The notes under the pieces are model-generated. The model was not told the origin of the DNA. It did no database searches and saw only the letters and a list, made by a program, of their open reading frames with translations. The translations under genes and the position numbers were made by a program. This document shows, piece by piece, positions 23,771-35,152 of a DNA stretch of 64,000 nucleotides. Every line of letters starts with the position of its first letter. Position 1 is the first letter of the stretch. The stretch comes from Amphiura filiformis (taxonomy: Eukaryota > Echinodermata > Ophiuroidea > Amphilepidida > Amphiuridae), in assembly GCF_039555335.1 (NCBI RefSeq), contig NW_027305506.1, forward strand, positions 1-64,000, in the 5' to 3' direction.

Positions 23771-26700
23771 GACCTCACATGACATTGACCCACTACCCAA
23801 TACAAATTTGTTCTGTCTAGGGTCAAGATGCACCCACCCACCAAGTTTGAGGAACGTGCGACCCAAGTCTCCGAGAAAATAAGAGAGACTGGGCATGGCA
23901 ACCTATGGGGAGTAAGAGAGAAGACTCCGGGATGGGGTCCCCCGGGTAGTAATCCACTAACAAATGCAAACTTGGTCTGGCTCGGATCAAGTCGCACCTA
24001 TACCCACCACGTTTGAGGGCCCTGCTACCTGTCAGTTCTGAGAAAATAGGCGTACAGACACGACTCACAGACAGAATCACATAGTCACAGACTACCAGTA
24101 TTATTATATAGATTCTTCTCTGTAAATGTAAACGAGTGAATAAGCCACTCTTTCAAGGGGTAATATAGACACAACTCTTTTTAGAGTAAAGTTAATCTGA
24201 AAAGAATGAACTTGCATTTGGTAATGGATGTGCCACATGTGAGTTTGGTTGCTGATCCATGCTCGTCCTCACAGGTTTTCCTCCGGTGCTCCGGTTTTCC
24301 TCCTGCATCAGAAATCAGACCTCTTCCCATATCCCTGTCCCATAAAGTCTGGTTGGCATCCCTTGAATTTAGTAGTCTCTGAGCACTATTGGGCTTTGCC
24401 TGGCTTCAGCTGAATGTTATAAATAACATAAATAATTATATATTCCACTCTTTTGAGAGTGAACAATATAGCTGTCACAATCCTTCTAAAATTAAATTTA
24501 CCACTCAAAAAAAGAGTTGTTCTTCTTTCCACTCTTAACACTTTTTGTGTTCATAAAGAGAATAAGCATGTCAAATTAAAAGGCAACAAAACAGCATTAA
24601 GTTGTAATTGCCTGCTGTATTACTAGTAACCATACAAATTAAGCAATAATGATAACATCCAGGGGCATTCACATTGGCATTTTACTTCTACGAATTAGGT
24701 TTATTGTGACCATAAATTTGATAGCAAAGCCATTGAAGAACTATATCAATAAACAGGTTTGCCTTCTATGCTAAGTATTACTTGAACCCATGTCCTATAT
24801 TTAGCCATATAACATGGACTGCGAATGGGAGGGGTTATTGTAAGCCCCCTATATTTCTATTGTAAATGTAATATACTGTACTGTAATATGTGGTACTAAT
24901 GTACTCTATCCAGTGACACCAAAATAAGTATAAACATTCCCGGCATATTGTGGCTATGACATCATAATATGAGCATGCTCTCACACAATTCTGGCTTTGT
25001 ACAACTAAAGTATATAGGCAAATTGATTGTCGGAGAATATTCCTATGAACATGTGCTTTTCACCAGATTTTCTCATAAAATGACAGGAAATGACAATTTC
25101 AACCTAACTACCAAATAAAAAGTTGATATCTTTCGCAATAATATTACAAGAGCAAAGTAAAAATCATGGATTTTACTCTAGAAACCTATGGTTGAGGTCA
25201 TCAACCCCTGCTCTATGGTCATTTTTGATGGTCGGTCTTACCGGGTAAATAAGGTGCTGGGGTAATAATTTTATGACTAAAACAAGCTCAAAGGATGGAT
25301 CTATAATTAGCGTATGTCGTTTTGGCATAAACACACCTGACTTTTTATGTTGGATGAAAAACCCTGGGTGCCTCTCCGTAGGACTAGGGTTAAGAACTGA
25401 CATTCAAAACTATTTCATGAGAGATGGGAATTCCCTCTCAGGTATATCAAGTTGATTAATTTGCAATGACAAAGTCAGTCAGAACTATTATTATCTTGTT
25501 AATTCCCAGATAAAACAATGTGATGATTGCATTGCATCATATGAAAAACCCTGTTGCTAAATATGTAAAAGAAAATGTTATCATGATATTTGAGCATTCA
25601 CATTGACAATTTACCCTGCAGTTTCTAAGAATTAGGTTTACTATCATAATGCTGGGGCTTGGCATGTGCCCCCGCTAGCGTAGTTAACGGGAGCAATCAC
25701 TAAAACGGGAAGGATCTCTGAACAATGGCGTGCAATTAGTGCCAATCGTACATTGGAACACCCAATTGCTATTAATCGTTCCATTCACCCCCCACACACA
25801 CATACACACCCCCTCACGCAAGTTCAAAGTGATTGAGACCAAGGAAAATATAATAGTCTAATTAAATAGACCTTTTAATTTCCATGATGTCACGATTAAT
25901 CAAAATTGTGTTCACAAGACAGCCTGTAGTATATTGGGTCTAGATGTACATAAAGAGAGCACACTAAATCAATGCGCTATTTGTGCAACCTTAATGAGTT
26001 CAGTAAAATACAAAAACTTTTTGAGGTATTTTGGGCTGCTCTTTGGACTAATACTAGTAATCAGCTTGAATATGGGGACGGGGTCACCGGGCCTGATTGG
26101 GGGGTTTGGTAGGGGCACAAGTCATTTTTCGACAATTTTTTCCAATGGAATTTTCTAAATTTTTAATCGATTGGTGGCCACATGCCCTCATGCCCCTCTG
26201 ATGCTACACCACTGGCATGACGAACGTAAAGTGTATCTCACGATTGTCACATATGCAGGTTGCGGCATGTCACACAAAAAGATCAAAGATCTTTTGCGTT
26301 TGCTTTGCGTATGCATGCAGATCACTCCGAATGCCATCTTTTCACACAAGCTGTCTCTTGGATCTGATGACGTTGCAGGAAAAAGGTCTATTACTGCATT
26401 CAGCTTTATTACTGCATAATAACAGCAGGATTTTGATAAAAAATACCCATATTCACAATTTGTGAAGCCAATGCTTTTAACCAATTAAGGGAATGCTATG
26501 TGGTAGCCAAAACAAGATATTCCTGAAAAAAATTGGTGTCAGTTCCAATTTACAATGTAATTATTATTTGAATGGAATGTTAAAGATGGAATTGCATGAG
26601 AAGTTTTGCACTGCAGGACTGACAGGAACATTTAGTGGTAGTTCATTTATCATTAAATAATTATACACTTACATACGTGTTTTGGCGCAGCGTCAGCCTT

Positions 26701-27233
26701 CTATTCTAGATAAAAACATTTTTAAAAATAAAAAATATGCAAATGAGGTAGCTAATTTGCATATTTTGCGACAAAAATCACATGGGATCTTAAGACTGCC
26801 CCCTTACCACCATCCAACTAAGTTAAATCTCTATACGCCTCACCAGTTCCAAAAAATGGCAAAAAGCCTTTATAAAAATAAACAAATATGCAAATGAGGT
26901 GGCTAATTTGAATATTTTGCGATAAAAATCACGTGGGATCTTAAGACTGCCCCTTTACCACCACCCTACCAAGTTACATCTATATACCCCCTACCAGTTC
27001 CGAAAAATGGCAAAAAGCGTTTTTAAAAATAGAAAAAAAGGAAATGAGGTGGCTGATTTGCATCTTAAGACTACTCTTACCATCACCCCATCAAATTACA
27101 TTTCTATATGCCTCACCAGTTCCGAAAAATGGCCAAAAGCATTTCGACAAATAAAAAAAATAGGCAAATGTGGTGACTAATTTGCATATCTTGCGACAAA
27201 AATTGCATCGGATCTTACGACTGCCGCTTACCA
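22631..27233 (+). repeat. 4.6-kb tandem duplication, copy 2
   Basis: Second copy, directly adjacent. At the junction, CACAACC of the octamer repeat meets CCATCTGACAG of the minisatellite. Sequence beyond copy 2 at 27233 continues as CACAACCTCATC, so copy 2 has the native right edge and copy 1 the native left edge. Short shared ACC/CATC words at the breakpoints fit microhomology-mediated or unequal exchange. Confidence 0.9.
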
Positions 27234-27620
27234 CAACCTCATCAAGTTACATCCCTATACGCCTCATCAGTTCTTCGAAATGGCAAAAAAAACCACCCAA
27301 AAACAATTTTTAAGTTAAATATGCAAATTAGCTACCTAATTTGCGCCAAAAATTGCATCAAGTCTTAGGGCAGCCACTTACCACCACCCTACCAAGTTAC
27401 ACCCCAATAAACCTCACCAGCTCCGAGAAACTGCCGCTTACCACAACCTCATCAAGTTACATCCCTAGACGCCTCACCGGTTCTTCGAAATGGCAAAAAA
27501 AAAAAATTAAGTTAAATATGCAAATTAGCTACCTAATTTGCATATTTTGCGCCAAAAATTGCATCAAGTCTTAGAACAGCCACTTACCACCACCCTACCA
27601 AGTTACACCCCAATACACCT
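26713..27620 (+). repeat. Octamer-bearing tandem repeat, second and longer array
   Basis: Continues beyond the duplicated part. There are further units at 27320-27420 and 27500-27600 in which the core reads AATATGCAAATTAGCTACCTAA followed by TTTGCATA in the best unit. Unit length is 125-190 bp. Confidence 0.8.
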
Positions 27621-27639
27621 CACCAGCTCCGAGAAACTA

Positions 27640-28140
27640 ACCTGGAAGCCAAAGGCATTTAAAAACAAAGTTCACACAATACAAATGTATAAAGACCCCA
27701 TTATAGCATAAGGCAATTTATAAGTCATTTTAAATGATTTTAAATGTGACGTATAAAATTTGTCTATAACACAGGGAGATATAAAATGTAGGGATTTGGG
27801 TACTTTTTGTTCAATTTTGACAGAAATTGAAGGATTTTGACCCATGTTTTTGTTTGTCTGTTTACCCCAGGGTCGCTGAAACAAAGAATTATATTATTAA
27901 ATCACCTAATTTATAATTAATAAAGGACAAAAAAAGATAAAAGCAAAAGTATGCTTCATTTAGTTAAACAATAGTAACATCCCTGTTGTGTACAAAAATA
28001 ACTCTATACGACAATGCAAATCAAGATCAATTCATGGACTATTAAAGTGCATAGGGAAATGTTGAGTACCCGGTATGTAAATTAAATGGAACAGCCAAAA
28101 TGCCAATGGGTATGTAATTTAACTAGAACAGCCTTAAATT
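27640..28140. other. No recognisable gene
   Basis: A+T-rich non-coding spacer between the duplicated block and the CARD-like gene. Confidence 0.45.
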
Positions 28141-28157
28141 GATATCGATATCAATAT

Positions 28158-28187
28158 TGACGTCACAGATTTGATTTGTCACGTGAT
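28158..28187. promoter_or_regulatory. CRE and E-box upstream of the CARD-like gene
   Basis: TGACGTCA at 28158-28165 is a full cAMP-response element, and GTCACGTGAT at 28178-28187 contains the E-box CACGTG. Both lie about 120-150 bp upstream of the first ATG of the CARD-like frame, a sensible promoter position. No TATA box is evident. Assignment is by position and motif only. Confidence 0.35.
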
Positions 28188-28207
28188 CGTCAAACCTGTA
28201 CTAGAAG

Positions 28208-28232
28208 GTGTCAGTTCTACAGGAACTGACAC
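28208..28232. other. Perfect 10-bp stem hairpin
   Basis: GTGTCAGTTC and GAACTGACAC flank a 5-nt TACAG loop. It lies between the CRE/E-box pair and the first exon, and would be in the 5' leader if transcription starts upstream of it. Confidence 0.55.
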
Positions 28233-28298
28233 AAAAACAACCTTAGACCTTCTTCCCTCAAAGTATTAATTTTGTTTGCCTCTTTGATTTCGTTACAG

Positions 28299-28613
28299 AT
28301 TCTTATCATGTCTGATAAAGTTACAGTACGCAAAATTCTCATTGAGGTAGCAAGGGGTCTTGTAGAGGAGAACCTACCACTTAGCGATATACTGGATGAT
28401 CTTGAGCTTGAAGATATCATAGATGCATCAGAAAGAGATGCAATAGATGAAGCACAAGGAAAGACCAGCTGAAGAAGTTGTGTGACTTCCTCAAAAAGAA
28501 ATCTGATTTACCGTTGGCTTATAGCACATTTAGGAAACAGCTAATGAATCATACACAGGATAGCTATGACAAAATAGTAAAACCTATCGAGGACAAACAC
28601 AACTACAATAAAG
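28299..28613 (+). CDS. CARD-like death-fold domain, exon 1 of a putative immune or apoptosis gene
   Basis: An acceptor-like TTCGTTACAG ends at 28298, the ATG is at 28308, and the exon closes at AATAAAG|GTAAGT (phase 1). The frame from 28308 encodes a helical domain with LVEENLPLSDILDDLELEDI and DASERDAIDEAQGK. It then continues in another frame with LKKLCDFLKKKSDLP, LAYSTFRKQL and YDKIVKPIED. The order of Leu-rich helices, the D-L-x-L core and the [AS]-[YF]-x-x-F motif fit a CARD, an adaptor domain of apoptosis and innate sensing; CARD versus another death-fold is inference. The frame changes at about 28458-28464, next to an AAA run. One additional A would restore it, so either the assembly lost a base or the gene is recently broken. 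Confidence 0.6.
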
Positions 28614-28892
28614 GTAAGTTAATTGCTTTGCTGGCAATTAAGGCACAAAACTACAGAATGTATTATTATTTGTGACGGTTATTGCAGTAAAGGGGTATTC
28701 TCGTCTAATCCCGCCCGTTATAAGGACAAGTTTGGGTTTACATAAAATAAGAACTAAAGGCCTATTCTGTGATTTGTTCATCCGGAGGATCATAAAACTC
28801 ATCAAAATTCAGATTTTGGCACCTTTTGTTAGTATCATAGATGTGCCAACTGCTGTTTTCCTTGTTTTTGCCTAATTTTTTATTTCAAAATT

Positions 28893-29509
28893 TTAAGGGA
28901 AGGGGTATGAACGTTTGGACAGTATTTATTGTGGGACATTAGAGCACATCAGACATATCGAATTGCATTCTAAATACGAAGAATGTCCTTCTGATATCAA
29001 ATAATTTTGATTTTTGAAATTCGCAATGTAATACACATTTTATGGCAAATCATTAAAATTGATATTTTTGATATTTAACAGTACTTGAAGTAAACTTTAT
29101 AAATCTGATGATTTATACTTAAAGTTTATGTAGGTGGGATGAAAAGCCGACGATCAATTGAAAATTTTGACCTTTTCGTATTGAAGATATGGATTTTTTT
29201 CCCAAAACACCAAAAAAAAGGTCTTTTTGGGAAAAAAATCCATATCTTCAATATAACACTTTAAGAATATATCATTAGATGTATAAAATTTATTTTGAGG
29301 ACTGTATTATATCAAAAATTTGAAAAATATCAAATTTTAATAATTTGTCATAAAATTTGTATTATATTGTGAATTTCAAAAATGAAAATTATTTGATATC
29401 AGAAAGACATGCTTCGTATTCAGAATGCAATTCGATACGTCTGAGGTGCTCTCATGTCCCACAAAAAATACTGTCGAAACGCCATAAACGCTCATTCTAG
29501 ATCCCTTAA
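28893..29509. mobile_element. Foldback MITE with TTAA target duplication, in intron 1
   Basis: TTAA at 28893-28896 and 29506-29509 bracket GGGA...TCCC ends. The arms share ACAGTATTT, TTGTGGGACAT, AGAGCAC, ATCGAATTGCATTCT and TTCTGATATCAAATAATTTT over more than 100 bp. Near the centre, a second hairpin pairs GAAGATATGGATTTTTTTCC with its inverse (29182-29255). TTAA duplication is typical of piggyBac and Kolobok. A terminal piece of another copy starts at the right edge of the window. Confidence 0.75.
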
Positions 29510-30720
29510 CGACTTATCCTTCACCTTTAAGCAATTTATACACAATTTTTTACACTTTCACTGGGATCACTGAATGGGCCTTTAAGATATTATTATGTGG
29601 TTTAAAATAAATATATCCAAGAAAAATATACCTGTAATGAAATAAACATTCTCAAGTAGAAATTTATAAACCGGCTTTAGCATTTCCCCTGAAAAAGTTC
29701 ATAAGGGGGTCTTTGTTTTAGGGTGGGGGTGTCCGTAGGTGTCAAGGTATTGTTTTATTTCTTGCTTGTTTCCTTGTTGTTTCTTAGCTTGTTCCATTTT
29801 TTAGGTTGAAACCTTTCCACAAACTATGCTGTTACTAGTTAGCCTAGACACTTTGGCAAGTTGGTTATTGGATTATGAAAAATTTGAATTATCCCTCCAA
29901 ATTGGAGGAGCCAATCAGAAACAGTTGGTGTGCTAGTTAATGGTGTCTGGAAAAGATCACCACATGCAAGGTAGTCAGTTGAAATGAAAACTGAAATGAT
30001 TTCCATGTGAAATTTTAATAGTGTCTTGCCGTTTTGATGGTAGCACCAGTTCTGTCTGGAGTTAGTACTTATTGACATCTAAATCAAGTTGGTCATTGTG
30101 TAAAAATCGGTTCACGGTTGTTTGATGTAAAACTATGTCATTTTTAAGAAAAGGTGAATACTAATAGGGCTATTGATCTTAAATTGTGTTTTAATCTTTA
30201 CAAGGGGTAGACACTGGTATAATGGCATTAAAGCATCAAAAAAGAGTAACAAATAGCATCATTTCCAGCACTGTCAGCTTAAAAACTGCAAACTCTATTT
30301 ATGATTAGTTATAATTCACCGCAGCCAAAAATGTTCGATCTTGGGATCTATGGTCAATGCTGCCTTGGTATTTTTTATAACGAACTATTGACTGATGAAT
30401 ATTAATTAAATGTAAAATTGCATCGGTCAATACATTACATAGAAAGAGGAAAATCACTAAAACTAACAATCATTTACCTGATATTTAATAAGTAATAAGG
30501 ATTGACCAAGCATTGATGGTCAATCAATAGACAGAAAAACATTTGGCTCCATTGCCTAAGCAGATCATTGGACTTGACTGAATACCTTCCGTGCTAATTG
30601 GTCGTAATGTGGATCAGGCGGGTGAAGCTTGTTTAGATCTTTAGATATTGTTTTGGTCGAAAATATACCTTGCAGCATTAATAAATACAAGTAAATGTTT
30701 ATTTTTGTTTGTGCGCAATC
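29510..30720. other. Intronic spacer, nothing recognised
   Basis: Lies between exons 1 and 2 of the CARD-like gene. There is no conserved frame, only A/T-rich non-coding sequence. Confidence 0.4.
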
Positions 30721-30723
30721 TAG

Positions 30724-31007
30724 TGCAACTGACAAGAGATGAACATGCTGAATTAACACATAAGCCAGCATATACGCTGAAAAGCAGGCTGCATCACCAC
30801 CTTCATCTACTCCAGCACAACCAGGAACGCACACACCAACTGTTTCCAGTTTGGCAAAGACCAAACCAGCACTAAAACCAAAACCATTGGTGAAAGCAAA
30901 ACCAGCATTGAAAGTTAAACCTCTTACTCCACTTAAACCAATACTCAAGCCAAAACCACAGATACCGAGTAAAATCAAAGGACAACCAACTTTCATTCCA
31001 GCTCAAC
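30724..31007 (+). CDS. Exon 2 of the CARD-like gene: Lys/Pro-rich linker
   Basis: The acceptor TGTGCGCAATCTAG ends at 30723 and the donor AAC|GTAAGT starts at 31008. Entering in phase 1 after exon 1 gives VQLTRDEHAELTHKPAYT. The frame from 30788 then gives PPSSTPAQPGTHTPTVSS followed by a repetitive KPALKPKPLVKAKPALKV..LKPILKPKP segment and exits in phase 1. The two parts are in different frames, and one added A in the AAAA run near 30780 would join them, the same kind of break as in exon 1. The linker is low-complexity, basic and probably disordered. Confidence 0.55.
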
Positions 31008-31485
31008 GTAAGTATATGTAAAATAAAAACTTATTAATATATTACTTTCCCCTAGTGCATAAAAGTTTACTACTACAAGACACTATACTAGCTTTATTCT
31101 GTGTCCATTTAGCATGCCCATGTATAGAGCTAAAGTTAATTTAAAGTATTTGCCATGAGAAAATAGTTTGTATATAGGATATGATCTTGGATCATGTCGT
31201 GTCTTGTCCAGACGACAATATAGTCACCACTGTGAAATTGTTGAAAATACCATGTTTGGTCACTACACATGTATGATATGTGATGCGATCAAGCAAAATC
31301 TTGTTTGTGACACTTTTGTTGAAGCCAATAATCATGCTGTTTTTGAAAACCAAAAATTGTAAAGATCTTAAGAGGTAGTCCTATAGGAGATATATTAAAG
31401 CGATGGAATCATTTAGTGTCAGATTTAAAAGTAAATCGAGAGCATTAATGTGGAAACCCTTTGTTTATGTAACTTTACTTTTCAG

Positions 31486-31985
31486 TGAAAGTGCCGGCTA
31501 CGGACCCTGATTCGTATTATCGCGTTTATAAAGCACTACACCTTGTTGCACACGAGGCGATACCATGTGTAGACAGATGTCTCTCAACTTGGCACGCAAA
31601 CCAGGCATTACCATCCTGCACAGGACAGTGTCCAATTGGAAAGAAACCTAAACCACCAGTATCATGTCAGAATTGCTTGGCTTGGTGTCAAGCTGTAGAA
31701 GGTGCTTTATATAACCAACCACCCAAAGTGAGATTACAAGTAACATGGTCTAATGTCAACTCCTCTGGGCTGGGGAAGACATATTTGGAAGTCGCCAAGG
31801 CGTTTGTACTACGATTACCACATAAGCAAATCAGTGCTGGAGCAAGCAGTACATGCAATCAGTATAACAGCATGTCAGATTTCGACTCAGCATCTCTCTT
31901 GATGATAATGGCAAAGTTTGCTGGGTTTCATAATGGGACAAAGGCCAGTTACGATACCATCATGAAGGTTGGTTACTTTTCTTGA
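31486..31985 (+). CDS. Exon 3 of the CARD-like gene: Cys/Trp-rich domain resembling CXorf38
   Basis: A pyrimidine-rich acceptor TTTACTTTTCAG ends at 31485. Phase 1 entry matches exon 2 and leaves ~160 open codons. Landmarks in order are: YRVYKALHLVAHEAI; CVDRCLSTWH; CTGQCPIGKKPKPP; CQNCLAWCQAVEGAL (C-x2-C-x-W); VTWSNVNSSGLGKTYLEVAKAF; and DFDSASLLMIMAKFAGFHN. The C-x2-C-x-W, W-x-N and EVAKAF order resembles the CXorf38 (DUF4559) family and more distantly DZIP3/HEPN-type proteins. This is from memory, not a search. A possible donor AAG|GTTGGT at 31968 would end the exon at 31967; otherwise the frame stops at 31983-31985. No later exon was found. Confidence 0.6.
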
Positions 31986-32050
31986 CTTTCTAATTTACCT
32001 ATCCACTGATAAAGTGGTGAAAAGTGCTCAGATTAATATGTGGAAGCCCC

Positions 32051-32418
32051 GGGGTACTCAAGTTTGGTTTTGGTAGGGACGTGCCGCTGAGATTTTGGTG
32101 GACCCATAAATATACCAATTTTTCAAAAAATTTGGACCCATTTATATACCAAAAGTCAAAATTTTCGGCCAAATTTAACCAAAATTGTCTTAGTTTTTAC
32201 AAATTTTCCCAAAATTTTGGTAAAATTTTGAAAATTTTGGCTAGATTACGGAAAAATTGGGCTGTTTTCCGAAAAAATTGAGAAAATTTTGAAAAAAGGA
32301 CCCATTCATATACCAAAATAGGCTTTGAAAAAAGGGTCATTGATATACCAGAAGGCTGAAAATGCTACCCATGTTTGCGGCACGTCCCCATATGGTCATT
32401 TGTACTGAGTACCCCCCG
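32051..32418. mobile_element. MITE with GGGGTACTCA ends and 11-bp target duplication
   Basis: Ends GGGGTACTCA and TGAGTACCCC are inverted, with a second inverted pair GGGACGTGCCGC/GCGGCACGTCCC further in. GTGGAAGCCCC is present on both sides (32040-32050 and 32419-32429). The interior repeats 'cccat.tataccaaaa' words. A 9-11 bp duplication is typical of Mutator-like elements, but the superfamily call is tentative. Confidence 0.7.
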
Positions 32419-32429
32419 GTGGAAGCCCC

Positions 32430-34330
32430 AGGTGGAAGCAAAAGTCCGGAGCAAAAGACACTGCGAATGCAGTAAAATGAAAAAGGTTTCTGAAACATGT
32501 ATTGGGAATTCATATTATGTGTACAAATTATATATGCAATTTTCTTCCAGATTACCTATTTGATATTTAAAACTCCGCTACCAATTTTAAATTGGGGGAA
32601 GTGGTCAAATTATCAGTTTAAAGGGACACTGCTGGATAAGGGGTGAAATGTGAGATGGCTGAGCAATAAGGCGCTGTGTTTTCGACCGGGAGAATATTAA
32701 CTGCGAGAGTCCCAGTCTTGGGTTTGCCTTTTTATTTGGTGATATTTATTCCGTCCTATCTCAAAATTTTCCCATAAGGTCAGGAATCCTGCTATTTTGT
32801 TCAGTTACTATGAAGTTATTAGTTTATCAGCATTTATTTCTCTGATTGTTATGCAGTACAGAATTGTAGATTTTTTCCCCTTACACTACTTGTCAATATG
32901 TAGAGAAAAAAAAATTGATTTTGATCAATACGGTACACTGGTAGATAATTAGAGGTCGTTATTTATCTTTCTTAAAAAGGACAGTTAGAATAAAATATGT
33001 TGTCTTTTTGTATAGTGTATATTGTGTTATGATAAAATTAATGCATACCAACTACGTGAGTTAAAATTTTTTTTAAATACATCAAGCATTTAGCCCGACA
33101 GTCTCTGGCTCAAATTGTGAATCGGTAATAGCAGGCGATTTATTGTCAAAATGTAGACCAAATTGAACAAAGTCGACATGAAGAAAAACATTTTCAAAAT
33201 GTTATCAAAAATTCTCTTTCATGCCTTTTTCTAACCCATTATTTTGTTCAAGTAAATAATATTAAAAAAGTAATAGTCTGTAAGTAGTTGTACAGGTAGG
33301 ATAGGCATACAGCAGGTCCGAACTCATGTGATGTTACACTGGTCCATATCAATGTACAAAGCACCATGCGAGTCTCTCCCTATCCTTCTACCCTCTCTCT
33401 ACTCTTGCAATCCTACTTGTGCAGTCTGTCAGTGTTACTGATTTCTTTTTGTTTTCTGGTTTCTTTGCCATCTTTTGAATGATCGTAATTCTTTTGGTGT
33501 TGTATTTTCAACCTCTCCTCTGCAAAGTTCAACCTTTCCTCTTCTCTCCTCTTCTCCCCTCTCACTGTCTCCCTTTCTCTGCAATTTGCGAGCTTTTATC
33601 AATATGGTCAATGACTGAAAAATAATAAACATTTAAAATAGTCCAGCATTTTAGCCTTTTAGGCTGAAGCAATTATGAGATTGCCAATCGCAATTATTAA
33701 GCAGAGTAATGGAATTTTTACCTTCGCTGGAACGCAATTCTTTTTGCATACCACCGCACATGCGACTTTTAAGCTCTATTGGGTGACATCAATCCCCCGT
33801 TTGGTCCCCATAGATAAGCTTATGACCGATTGTTTCGTGATTTGACGAACCATTAACCATTATGCCTACTACTTCTTGGCAATCCTGGTTAGTATATTTT
33901 GATGCTAGACTATTTTTATGAGTAGGCCTACATACAAGTCAATGAAGCCGTGCAATTTATCGCAAAATTAAGACCGTAAAATTTAGATACTTCTTTTGTC
34001 TAGATGAGCACGTCTAGATGAGCACCCTCTCACCTCAAATTTTCATGTCAGAAAATTACATAACTCCCAAAACAGAAAAGGAAAATGCACGTCCTTCAAC
34101 TTTGCAGTGAGAAACAAAAGACTAGATTAATAAGGTTTATCAGACCTAGCCGAATAACACTTCAAACTAACAATGAGATCCGAAACCAAAAACTAAAAGT
34201 AGAAAAAATAAAAAGGACTTAATATTAATATTATCAATAGAGAGGTTGCGAAAAGGCATTACCATGGTTACGGCTACTATAACACTGCTTCCGTGCGACA
34301 GCATTTACCCGTTCCAACATCTGATTCACG
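32430..34330. other. No recognisable gene
   Basis: Non-coding sequence. A C/T-rich stretch at 33370-33600 ('ctctctcc', 'cctctcctc') is the only marked composition change. No further exon of the CARD-like gene was found here. Confidence 0.45.
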
Positions 34331-34344
34331 TTGTGATAGTGTAT

Positions 34345-34420
34345 TCTATTTGATAGTGTATTCTATTTGTATGCATGCATTCTATTTGTATGCATGCATT
34401 CTATTTGTATGCATGCATTC
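34345..34420 (+). repeat. 19-bp tandem repeat
   Basis: ATTCTATTTGTATGCATGC is repeated about three and a half times, each unit carrying an ATGCAT palindrome. Confidence 0.85.
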
Positions 34421-34720
34421 AAGCACATCGGTTTGGTCTATTACATAATAACACTCCCCGTTTTTGCTCAGATTAGAACGGCGTTGTGAACGTGCATGCA
34501 TTACACAAGCTGAGACCATAATAAAATGAGGTATTATGGTCTCAGTTCACAAGCACATCGGTTTGGTCTATTACATAATAACACTGTCCGCTTTTGCTCA
34601 GATTAGAACGGCGATGTGAACGTGCATGCATTCTGCTGAGACCATAATAAAATTAGCTATTATGGTCTCAGTTCACAAGCACATCGGTTTGGTCTGTTAG
34701 ATAATAACACTGCCCGCTTT
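34420..34720 (+). repeat. ~126-bp tandem repeat, each unit ending in a perfect hairpin
   Basis: The word AAGCACATCGGTTTGGTCT starts units near 34424, 34551 and 34677. Each complete unit includes GATTAGAACGGCG, GTGAACGTGCATGCATT and a hairpin with 13-bp arms TGAGACCATAATA/TATTATGGTCTCA at 34511-34544 and 34637-34670. The loops differ while the arms are identical. Confidence 0.85.
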
Positions 34721-35152
34721 TGCTTTTCCATGTTGAATAAAAATAGGCCTATGTCCCACGCTGAGTTGAATCAGATTAAATAGCTCGCTATAATCCTAAC
34801 TGTTTATTTGCCGTAGAAGTAGTTATGTAACAGGATTAATTACCATTAATTAATTACCATAGCAATGGTAATTACAGGCGGTTCCGATCAGGGTAACCCC
34901 GATTGTCGTCTACACTTGCCTGTCCTGTACAAATACCCTGACCAGCTATCTACGGCGACCCCCTTCATTCACCAGGTTACTTGTATCTGGCCGAAGTTTT
35001 GTCAGCGTTATCTCCTAGATTTCAGCTGTTAATGCCTAGATATGCCCGACATAAAAAAGGGGTTTACCCTATTTGTTAATGTATTGCCCTGCACTAGTCG
35101 TTACACTGTCAAAGAACAGGGTTAAAGACCGGGATCATAATTCTGTAGGAAT

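Noticed and set aside
30565-30996. 143-codon minus-strand frame rich in Gly, Phe and Leu
   Set aside because: It is the antisense of the Lys/Pro-rich linker exon; the repeat makes both strands open. The plus strand has the splice sites and phase match.
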